Source: Actinomadura rudentiformis (GTDB lineage: Bacteria; Actinomycetota; Actinomycetes; Streptosporangiales; Streptosporangiaceae). Taken from it: a DNA stretch of 64,000 bases. The notes beneath the pieces are model-generated. The model was not told the DNA's origin and searched no databases. It saw only the letters and a program-made list of their open reading frames with translations. Numbering within the stretch: position 1 is the stretch's first letter; every line of letters starts with the position of its first letter. The DNA lies in assembly GCF_008923185.1 (NCBI RefSeq), contig NZ_WBMT01000024.1, positions 62,001 through 126,000 of the forward strand, written 5' to 3'. The position numbers and the translations under genes were made by a program. Below are positions 57,539-64,000 of this stretch, piece after piece.

Positions 57539-60042
57539 ATCGATGCGGTGCGCCGGACTGCTCCGGAACCATCGAAGACGGCTACTGCGTCATATGCGGC
57601 ATGCCTCCTGAGGCTCCAAGGCAAGCACAGCCAGGATCGGCGTCCGCTGACAAGTGCACCCAGCCCGGCTGTACGGGCAGTTTCCAAGACGGTTACTGCG
57701 ACGTGTGCGGCAATCCTCCTGCGTCCGCCAGCGCACCTGCGCCCCTTGCTGCGGCTGCCCCGCCGATGGCCGCACCAGGACGGTGCACGCAGCCCGGATG
57801 CACCGGAACGTTGCAAGACGGCTACTGCGACGTCTGCGGCAGCCCTCCCTCCTTGGGTACTCCTGCTTCAACACCTGCAACCTCAGGCAGCACGTCCTCG
57901 GGCAGCGTTTCCTCTAGCAGCCTTCCCTCTGGCAGCTTCGCCACCGGCAGTGTCAGAACGGGCAGCAGCCGCACTGGATCGTCGCGTTCATCCGGACGCC
58001 GGGGAGCTCTCGGCGCGGGGCTGGTCGAAGTGCCGCGCGTCCCCTATCGCGACCCGTCCACGGCCATTCTCGCCAACCCCGAGGTCGCGGAGAACCGCCG
58101 CTTCTGCAGCGGCTGTGGTGAGCCCGTAGGGCGTGCCAAGGGCGGCCGCCCCGGCCGTACGGAAGGGTTCTGCGCCAAGTGCGGCGCCGCCTACTCGTTC
58201 ACGCCCAAGCTGCAGAAGGGCGATCTGGTCGGTGGGCAGTACGAGGTGCTCGGCTGCCTCGCGCACGGCGGCCTCGGCTGGATCTACCTGGCCAAGGACA
58301 AGAACGTCAGCGACCGGTGGGTGGTGCTCAAGGGCCTGCTGGACTCGGGCGACGCCGACGCGCTGGCGGCGGCCGCGGCGGAACGCGCGTTCCTCGCCGA
58401 GGTCGAGCACCCCAACATCGTCAAGATCTATAACTTCGTGCAGCACAGCGGCTCCGGCTACATCGTCATGGAGTACGTCGGGGGCCAGTCGCTCAAGGAC
58501 ATCCTCCAGCAGCGGCGCAAGCAGGGCGAGGACGCGCTCCCCCTCGGCCAGGCCATCGCGTACGCGCTGGAGGTGCTCCAGGCGTTCGGCTACCTGCACT
58601 CGCAGGGTCTCGTCTACTGCGACTTCAAGCCGGACAATGTCATCCAGACCGAGGAGCAGCTGCGCCTGATCGACATGGGCGCGGTGCGGCGGCTGGACGA
58701 CCAGGACGGCGCGATCTTCGGCACGGTCGGCTACCAGGCACCCGAGATCGCCGACGCCGGGCCGTCGATCAGCTCCGACCTCTACACGGTGGGCCGGGCG
58801 CTGGCGGTGCTGAGCTTCCGGTTCGCCCGGTTCACCACCGAGTTCTCCGACGCGATCCCCGCGCGCACCGAGGTCCCGCTGCTAATGCGGCACGAGTCGT
58901 ACGACCGCTTCCTGCGGCGCGCGACGCACCGCGACCCGGCGCTGCGGTTCCACGACGCGGCCGAGATGGCCGACCAGCTGACCGGCGTGCTGCGCGAGGT
59001 GCTGGCCGCCGAGGACGGGTACGCCCGCCCCGCCGCGTCGGGGTTGTTCGGGCCGGAGCGCTTCGCGCCGGGCACCGACACGACCCGGCCGGGCAACGAC
59101 GACACGGCGCTGCCGCCGCTCTCCCGCGCCGCCGCGGCGGCTTCGCTGCCCGTCCCGCTGGTGGACGGTACCGACCCGGCAGCCGGGTTCCTCGCCGGGC
59201 TGACGGCCCTTGAGCCCGCCCAGCTCGCCGCGACGATCGCGAACGCGCCGCAGCAGACGCCCGAGATCTCGCTGACCCTGGCCCGCGTGCGCATCGAGCT
59301 CGGCGACTTCCCCGCCGCGCGGGCGTTCCTCGACCAGGTGGCGGCGGAACGTCCCGACGACTGGCGGGTCGACTGGTACCGCGCCCTCGCCACGCTCGCG
59401 GAGGGCTACCTGGACAAGGCGCAGCCCCAGTTCGACCGGCTCTACTCGCTGCTCCCCGGCGAGGCGGCACCCAAGCTGGCGCTGGCCTACTGCCTGGAGG
59501 AACGGGCGCCGCGCGAGGCCATACGGCTGTACGAGACCGTCTGGCGCACCGACCAGTCCTACATCAACGCCGCGTTCGCCCTTGCCCGCATCCATCTCAA
59601 GGCGGGAAACCGGACGGCGGCGGTCGCCGTGCTCGACTCGGTCCCCAAGACCTCGATCCGGTATCTGCCCGCCCAGGTCGCCGCGGTGGCCACGGTCGTG
59701 CGCGGCCGCGCGGTCAACGATCTGACCGCCGCCGAGCTGGCCGGCGCGGGCGAGCGGCTGAGCCGCCTGGACCTGGAGGGTGAACGGCGCGCTCGGCTCG
59801 TCGCCGAGGTGCTGGAGGCGGCCCTGGCGTGGCTGAGCCTGCCCTCCTCACACCATGGCTCTTCCCGGCACGGCAACGCCCAGGGCGGGACGCTCTTCGG
59901 CGCCCCGCTCACCGACGCGGCAGCGCTGCGCCGCGTTCTGGAAGACGAGTACCGTGCGCTGGCCCAGCACACGCGTGACAAGGAGGATCGGCGCCTCCTC
60001 ATCGACCGCGCCAACGCCGTACGTCCGAGGACCCTGCTTTGA
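57535..60042 (+). CDS. pknG: PknG-type soluble Ser/Thr protein kinase with triplicated zinc ribbon
   Basis: An 835-residue PknG-family kinase. Three tandem C-x4-C-x8-C-x2-C modules (Cys 4/9/18/21, 41/46/55/58, 84/89/98/101) share GYCxxCGxPP and precede a Gly/Ser-rich linker. A rubredoxin-like pair of CxxC knuckles follows (191/194 and 213/216). The kinase domain (about 233-495) has YCDFKPDN in place of HRD (Asp363) and DMG in place of DFG (Asp380), both as expected for PknG. The C-terminal about 300 residues are TPR-like helices. Mycobacterial PknG phosphorylates the FHA protein GarA/OdhI to control 2-oxoglutarate use. The extra ribbons are not in the mycobacterial protein. Confidence 0.93.
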   Translation: MNRCGAPDCSGTIEDGYCVICGMPPEAPRQAQPGSASADKCTQPGCTGSFQDGYCDVCGNPPASASAPAPLAAAAPPMAAPGRCTQPGCTGTLQDGYCDVCGSPPSLGTPASTPATSGSTSSGSVSSSSLPSGSFATGSVRTGSSRTGSSRSSGRRGALGAGLVEVPRVPYRDPSTAILANPEVAENRRFCSGCGEPVGRAKGGRPGRTEGFCAKCGAAYSFTPKLQKGDLVGGQYEVLGCLAHGGLGWIYLAKDKNVSDRWVVLKGLLDSGDADALAAAAAERAFLAEVEHPNIVKIYNFVQHSGSGYIVMEYVGGQSLKDILQQRRKQGEDALPLGQAIAYALEVLQAFGYLHSQGLVYCDFKPDNVIQTEEQLRLIDMGAVRRLDDQDGAIFGTVGYQAPEIADAGPSISSDLYTVGRALAVLSFRFARFTTEFSDAIPARTEVPLLMRHESYDRFLRRATHRDPALRFHDAAEMADQLTGVLREVLAAEDGYARPAASGLFGPERFAPGTDTTRPGNDDTALPPLSRAAAAASLPVPLVDGTDPAAGFLAGLTALEPAQLAATIANAPQQTPEISLTLARVRIELGDFPAARAFLDQVAAERPDDWRVDWYRALATLAEGYLDKAQPQFDRLYSLLPGEAAPKLALAYCLEERAPREAIRLYETVWRTDQSYINAAFALARIHLKAGNRTAAVAVLDSVPKTSIRYLPAQVAAVATVVRGRAVNDLTAAELAGAGERLSRLDLEGERRARLVAEVLEAALAWLSLPSSHHGSSRHGNAQGGTLFGAPLTDAAALRRVLEDEYRALAQHTRDKEDRRLLIDRANAVRPRTLL

Positions 60043-60071
60043 CGGAGGACCAGAACGTGGTGGAGGCACCG

Positions 60072-61220
60072 ATGCGGGCTTGTCCCAACTGCGGGGAGGG
60101 GGTCTTCGAGGGAGAGGGGTTCTGCGAGGCCTGCGGGCATCCCCTGACCGCGGAGGCGACGGCGGCCGTCCAGGCCGGGCGGGTGGCGCGCGAGGGCGTC
60201 ACCGCGAAGGTCCTCCCGGCCGGGCGTCCCGGGACCCGCCCGACCAGGCGGACCGAGCCGAAGTCGCCGCGGCCCGCCTGCACCGAATGCGGCGCCACCG
60301 CGATCGATGCCGACGGTTACTGCGAGCACTGCGGCATGCGGCAGCCGGCCGAACGCGACCACATCGAGATCGAGCTCCCGGGCAGCGTGGCCGCGGGGGC
60401 CAGTGACCGGGGCCGCCGCTACGCCCGCAACGAGGACTTCCTCGCCCTCGCCGCCCACTCCGGCGGGATCGCGGCGGTGGTCTGCGACGGCGTCGGGTCC
60501 TCCCCCCATCCCGACGACGCCTCCCGCGCCGCCGCGGAGACGGGCGTGGCCGAGCTCGCCGCCCGCTTCGGATCCGGCGCCGCTCCCGAGGAGGCCACGT
60601 GCGACGCCGCTCTCAAGGCGGCCGAGGCCGTCGCGGCGCTCGCCGAGTCACCGTCCGACGCCCCTTCGTGCACGTACGTGTCGGCGCTCACGTACGCGGA
60701 CCCGGCGACCGGCACCCCCGCCGTGACCGTCGGCTGGGTCGGCGACAGCCGTGCCTACTGGCTGGGCGGCGGCGGGTCGGACGCGGCGTCCGAGCAGCTC
60801 ACTCAGTCCGAGCAGCTCACTCAGGACGACTCGTGGGCGGCCTTCATGGTCGCCGAGGGCGCGCTGACGGAGGCCGAGGCCGAGGCGCATCCCAACGCCC
60901 ACGTCATCACGGCCTGGCTCGGCGCGGACGCCGACGAGGTACGGCCGCGGGTCCGCACGTTCTCCCCCGGCGGTCCCGGCGCCGTGCTCGTCTGCAGCGA
61001 CGGCCTGTGGAACTACGCGCCCAAGCCCCAGGACCTGGTCGCCGTCCTGGCCGGCGCGGCGTGCGACCCGGCCCTTGACCCTCTCGGCGCGGCCCGGACG
61101 CTGGTCCGGTTCGCCCTCGAGGCGGGAGGCCGGGACAACATCTCGGTGGCCGTCGTCCCGGTCGCCATCGGCACGGTCGCCCCTGACCCGGTCACGCCTA
61201 ACACGGAGCATGCCCCATGA
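60072..61220 (+). CDS. PP2C-family protein phosphatase with two N-terminal zinc ribbons
   Basis: A 382-residue phosphatase. Two CxxC-based ribbons (residues 4-21 and about 71-90, CTECG and CEHCG) resemble those of the neighbouring kinase. The PP2C domain from about 105 has RNEDFLAL, VCDGVGSSPH, VGDSRAYW, CSDGLWNY and GGRDNISVAVV, so the metal-binding aspartates are in place. ATG 60072 has GGAGG five nt upstream; TTG 60039 and GTG 60057 are also possible. It likely reverses PknG phosphorylation. Its stop overlaps the VWA gene by 4 nt. Confidence 0.92.
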   Translation: MRACPNCGEGVFEGEGFCEACGHPLTAEATAAVQAGRVAREGVTAKVLPAGRPGTRPTRRTEPKSPRPACTECGATAIDADGYCEHCGMRQPAERDHIEIELPGSVAAGASDRGRRYARNEDFLALAAHSGGIAAVVCDGVGSSPHPDDASRAAAETGVAELAARFGSGAAPEEATCDAALKAAEAVAALAESPSDAPSCTYVSALTYADPATGTPAVTVGWVGDSRAYWLGGGGSDAASEQLTQSEQLTQDDSWAAFMVAEGALTEAEAEAHPNAHVITAWLGADADEVRPRVRTFSPGGPGAVLVCSDGLWNYAPKPQDLVAVLAGAACDPALDPLGAARTLVRFALEAGGRDNISVAVVPVAIGTVAPDPVTPNTEHAP

Positions 61221-62524
61221 GCGAGCAGCCGCAGTTCAGCATCAAGATCGACCAGAACAAGTACCTGCCCGAGGGCGGCCGCGAGGTCCACGCGGTCGTG
61301 TCGGTCGAGTCGACCGGGTCGCCCACCGGGGTCTCGCAGCCGGCCTCCGCCGCCGAGGTCATCATCATCGACACGTCGGGCTCGATGTCCTATCCCGACA
61401 CCAAGCTGCGCGCCGCCATCGCGGCCGCGCAGGTCGCGGTCGACACGCTCCGCGACGGGGTGTTCTTCGCGGTGATCTCGGGCGCGAACACCGCGAAGAT
61501 GGTCTTCCCGCAGCAGACCACCTTGGTACGGGCGGACGCCACCACCCGGCAGCAGGCCAAGCAGGCGTTGAGCCGCCTGCAGGCCCAGGGCGGCACCGCG
61601 ATCGGCTCCTGGCTGCGGCTGGCCGACCAGCTCTTCGACGCGCACCAGGAGGGCATCCGGCACGCCATCCTGCTCACCGACGGCAAGAACCAGCACGAGA
61701 CCGCCGAGGAACTCGACGCGGTGCTCTACCGCTGCACCGGCCGGTTCGTGTGCGACTGCCGCGGCGTGGGCACCGACTGGGAGGTCGCCGAACTGCGCAA
61801 GGTCTCGTCGGCGCTGCTGGGCAGCGTCGACATCGTCGCCGACCCGCAGGGCCTGGTCGCCGACTTCCAGGCGATGACCGAGGCCGCGATGGGCAAGGCC
61901 GTCGCCGACGTCGCGCTGCGCGTGTGGACGCCGCAGACCGCCAAGCTGCGCTTCGTCAAGCAGGTGATGCCCACGGTGCAGGACCTCACCGGCAAGCGCA
62001 CCGAGTCGGGGCCGCAGGCGGGCGACTACCCGCTCGGCGCGTGGGGCGCGGAAAGCCGCGACTACCACATCTGCGTGGAGGTGTCGCCGGGCGAGGTCGG
62101 CAAGGAGCTGCGTGCCGGCTGGGTCAAGCTCGTGGTGCCGGGCGCCGCCGGGGCCGAGGACGAGATCCTGGCGACCGGCAACGTCCTGGTCCAGTGGACC
62201 GACGACGAGGCGGCCTCCACCAGGATCAACCCGCGCGTCGCGCACTACACCGGGCAGGCGGAGCTGGCCGACGCCATCCAGGAGGGACTGCAGGCCCGCA
62301 AGGACGGCGACGAGGACACGGCCACCGCGCGCCTCGGCCGCGCCGTGAAGCTCGCCGAGGAGGCCGGCAACGACGAGATCACCTCGCTGCTGCGGAAGGT
62401 CGTGGACGTGGTCGATCCGGCGACCGGCACCGTCCGGCTGAAGAAGAACGTCGAGAAGGCCGACGAGATGTCCCTGGACACGCGGTCGACCAAGACCGTC
62501 CGTACACGGAAGGGCGAGGGGTGA
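61217..62524 (+). CDS. VWA-domain protein
   Basis: A 435-residue cytoplasmic von Willebrand A protein. The MIDAS is DTSGS at residues 52-56, with the Thr in GGTAIG and the Asp in LLTDGKN completing the metal site. The domain runs to about 235; the remaining half contains a beta-rich part and C-terminal helices (ARKDGDEDTATARLGRAVKLAEE). It overlaps the phosphatase and the FHA gene by 4 nt each. VWA proteins usually build protein complexes, fitting an assembly role in this signalling operon. Confidence 0.92.
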   Translation: MSEQPQFSIKIDQNKYLPEGGREVHAVVSVESTGSPTGVSQPASAAEVIIIDTSGSMSYPDTKLRAAIAAAQVAVDTLRDGVFFAVISGANTAKMVFPQQTTLVRADATTRQQAKQALSRLQAQGGTAIGSWLRLADQLFDAHQEGIRHAILLTDGKNQHETAEELDAVLYRCTGRFVCDCRGVGTDWEVAELRKVSSALLGSVDIVADPQGLVADFQAMTEAAMGKAVADVALRVWTPQTAKLRFVKQVMPTVQDLTGKRTESGPQAGDYPLGAWGAESRDYHICVEVSPGEVGKELRAGWVKLVVPGAAGAEDEILATGNVLVQWTDDEAASTRINPRVAHYTGQAELADAIQEGLQARKDGDEDTATARLGRAVKLAEEAGNDEITSLLRKVVDVVDPATGTVRLKKNVEKADEMSLDTRSTKTVRTRKGEG

Positions 62525-63474
62525 CGATGGCGACCTGCCCGGCGGGCCACACCTCCGGCGCGACCGACTACTGCGACGTCTGCGGCGAGCGCATCGGCGC
62601 TCCGGCGGCGCCGACCGGCACGCCGAGCCCGACCATGCAGATGCACGCGGTGGGGTCGGCGGCAGGAGCTCCGTGCCCCGACTGCGGGACACCGTCGAGC
62701 GACCGGTTCTGCGAGGAGTGCGGGTACGACTTCGCGACCGGCGGCGGCAAGCCGACACCCGTGATCGTCACCCAGCCGCCCCACCCGGATTCCCCGCATG
62801 CTTCCGGGCCGTCGCGCCATATCGCTCCCGAGGAGCTCCAGCGGCGCACGACCGGAGCGTCCGCCTCCCCGCCCGCCGCGCCCCCCGTTCCCGCCGGCCC
62901 ACCGGCTGGAACGGCGAGCCGTGACGCCACCATCGAGAGGGCCTCACGCATCGCAGGGCCTGCCTCCGGAGCGCCGCCAGCCGGGTCCGCGCCAGGAACA
63001 TCCGCGCCTGGCGGGTCCGCCGGGGCAGCGGCTGGAGCCGCGCCAGGAGCAGCCACCCCCGGCACGGGCTGGGTCGCGTTGGTGAACGCCGACCGCGACT
63101 ACTTCGCGACGATCGTCGCCGAGGAAGGGCCCGACTCCGGGAATCTCGCGTTCCCCCCGTACCACCCGGAACGCCGGATCCCGCTGGAGGCGCAGCAGGT
63201 GCGCATCGGGCGGCGGAGCTCCTCGCACGGCACGCCGGAGATCGACCTGCGCGAGCCGCCCGAGGACCCCGGTGTCTCGCACGTCCACGCCGTCCTGCTG
63301 GCCAAGCCGGACGGCACATGGACCCTGGTCGACCCGGGCTCCACCAACCGCACGTGCCTCAACGGCGCGACCGAGCCCATCCCGTACAACGTCGAGATCC
63401 CGGTCGGCGACGGCGACCGCATCCATGTGGGCGCCTGGACCACCATCACGCTGCGGAGAGGCGAGGCTACATGA
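62521..63474 (+). CDS. FHA-domain protein with two zinc ribbons
   Basis: A 317-residue adaptor. N-terminal ribbons (YCDVCGERIG; CPDCG...FCEECGYDF) match the style of kinase and phosphatase. A long Pro/Ala/Gly linker separates them from a C-terminal FHA domain (about 205-317) with IGRR at 229, GVSHVHAVL and STNRTCLNG, the phosphothreonine pocket. There is no ETTS-type GarA/OdhI phosphorylation motif at the N-terminus, so this is not simply GarA. It probably binds a phosphothreonine made by the kinase. The GTG start overlaps the VWA stop; ATG 62527 is possible. Confidence 0.9.
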   Translation: MTMATCPAGHTSGATDYCDVCGERIGAPAAPTGTPSPTMQMHAVGSAAGAPCPDCGTPSSDRFCEECGYDFATGGGKPTPVIVTQPPHPDSPHASGPSRHIAPEELQRRTTGASASPPAAPPVPAGPPAGTASRDATIERASRIAGPASGAPPAGSAPGTSAPGGSAGAAAGAAPGAATPGTGWVALVNADRDYFATIVAEEGPDSGNLAFPPYHPERRIPLEAQQVRIGRRSSSHGTPEIDLREPPEDPGVSHVHAVLLAKPDGTWTLVDPGSTNRTCLNGATEPIPYNVEIPVGDGDRIHVGAWTTITLRRGEAT

Positions 63475-64000
63475 CGGCCGTACACCAGGCTCCCTCGGCG
63501 GGCTCGCCACCCCCCGGACCGCCTCCGGGCACGGCGCCGGCGACACGGCAGGCAGCCCCGCCCGCGCTGCCCGGCCGTCCCGCCGCGCGCAGCGAGCCGC
63601 GCACCGGTGCCGCGCGGCTGGTCCCGCGGACCGTCGCGAGCCGGATCCGCTCCCTCACGGTGCTGGTTCTCATCGCGCTGGCCGGACTGCTCGCCGTCAC
63701 CTGGAGCGCGGTCGGGAACGCGCGCGACGGCGTCCGGGTCATCGGGCACGACGCGGGGCGGCAGGTCGTCGCCACCGGCGACCTCTACACCCAGCTCATC
63801 AACATGGACGCGCGGCTCGCGGACGCGCTGCTGATCGGCCGCACACCGAACCTCGGCGAAAAGCGCGACCAGGCGCTCCGCGACTACGACGACAGCCGCC
63901 TCCGCGCCGGCACCGCGCTGCTCCAGGCGGCCAGGCTGGCCGACGATGACACCGAGAAACGCACCGCGCGCGAACTGCTGGACGCGGTGGCGCGCTACGA
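63471..64000 (+). CDS. GlnX-like membrane sensor, N-terminal part (cut by window end)
   Basis: The first 176 codons of a membrane protein that continues past the window. A Pro/Ala-rich cytoplasmic tail (1-52) leads to a membrane helix (about 58-82, SLTVLVLIALAGLLAVTW) and an extracytoplasmic helical region (QLINMDARLADALLIG) like the four-helix sensor domains of chemoreceptors. In mycobacteria the pknG locus includes glnX, a sensor of this architecture, and glnH, a binding protein, that report external Glu/Asp to PknG. The place here fits, but the C-terminal part must be seen. The ATG overlaps the FHA stop. Confidence 0.75.
   Translation, partial: MTAVHQAPSAGSPPPGPPPGTAPATRQAAPPALPGRPAARSEPRTGAARLVPRTVASRIRSLTVLVLIALAGLLAVTWSAVGNARDGVRVIGHDAGRQVVATGDLYTQLINMDARLADALLIGRTPNLGEKRDQALRDYDDSRLRAGTALLQAARLADDDTEKRTARELLDAVARY

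Noticed and set aside
1..64000. tRNA, rRNA or mobile-element genes
   Set aside because: No T-loop/acceptor pattern, rRNA-like stretch, transposase or integrase frame was found by eye; a covariance-model scan was not possible.

Overview
The window is a chromosomal segment of a high-GC filamentous actinomycete. The lines of evidence are frequent GTG/TTG starts, 4-nt stop/start overlaps in long operons, a DUF574-type SAM methyltransferase, many LLM/F420-type oxidoreductases, a PknG-centred signalling cluster and an MEP isoprenoid block. An Actinomadura-like (Streptosporangiales/Thermomonosporaceae) host fits best, but that placement is inference. No rRNA, tRNA, CRISPR array, transposase, integrase or phage gene was seen.

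Layout. 1-1.5 kb: a two-component system (kinase cut by the window edge) and a secreted proline-rich protein. 1.5-8.1 kb (-): a tightly coupled catabolic operon of two acyl-CoA dehydrogenases, hydantoinase/oxoprolinase subunits A and B, and an LLM oxidoreductase, divergent from an SDR dehydrogenase. 9-11.7 kb: a secreted NlpC/P60 hydrolase coupled to an unrecognised protein, then a hotdog thioesterase. 11.8-13.3 kb: a DGPF protein and an ECF42-type sigma factor. 13.3-18 kb (-): a branched-chain amino-acid-type ABC importer in which LivH, LivM and LivF are one 887-residue polypeptide, divergent from a zinc alcohol dehydrogenase. 19-21 kb: a membrane Ser/Thr kinase and a DUF4870-like protein. 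21.4-25.6 kb: three more LLM oxidoreductases and an alpha/beta hydrolase. A related 18-bp inverted repeat lies at the divergent promoters near 8.13, 18.07/18.13 and 22.27 kb and suggests that these catabolic blocks form one TetR-type regulon. No TetR gene is in the window.

25.7-32.5 kb: methyltransferase, NmrA-like reductase, cyclase-family hydrolase, a HipA-like kinase/DUF3037 pair, two tandem paralogous HTH proteins and a GNAT enzyme. 32.5-37.8 kb: three tandem secreted tripeptidyl-aminopeptidase-like hydrolases with strong terminators. 38-41.8 kb: ispG, a RseP/Rip1 site-2 protease and dxr, with the peptidases sitting between ispG and the GNAT gene. 42-44.3 kb: two secreted trypsin-like proteases and a small CxxC protein. 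44.4-47.2 kb: a gene-poor stretch with a terminator, a degenerate about 27-bp repeat array, an orphan lipoprotein binding protein and a small orphan gene. 47.2-51.8 kb: mmsA plus a class III aminotransferase, divergent from a PucR regulator; this reads as beta-alanine/beta-aminoisobutyrate (pyrimidine) catabolism. 51.8-56.2 kb: APH-type phosphotransferase, hydrolase, YbdK-like carboxylate-amine ligase, TrmB-type regulator and a WYL protein without a DNA-binding domain.

56.3-64 kb (+): one coupled operon of coiled-coil protein, PknG-type kinase, PP2C phosphatase, VWA protein, FHA protein and the start of a GlnX-like membrane sensor. Kinase, phosphatase and FHA protein all carry N-terminal zinc-ribbon modules, three of them tandem in the kinase. 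This looks like a complete phospho-signalling module that reports extracellular amino acids, and it is the most distinctive system here together with the operator-linked catabolic regulon.
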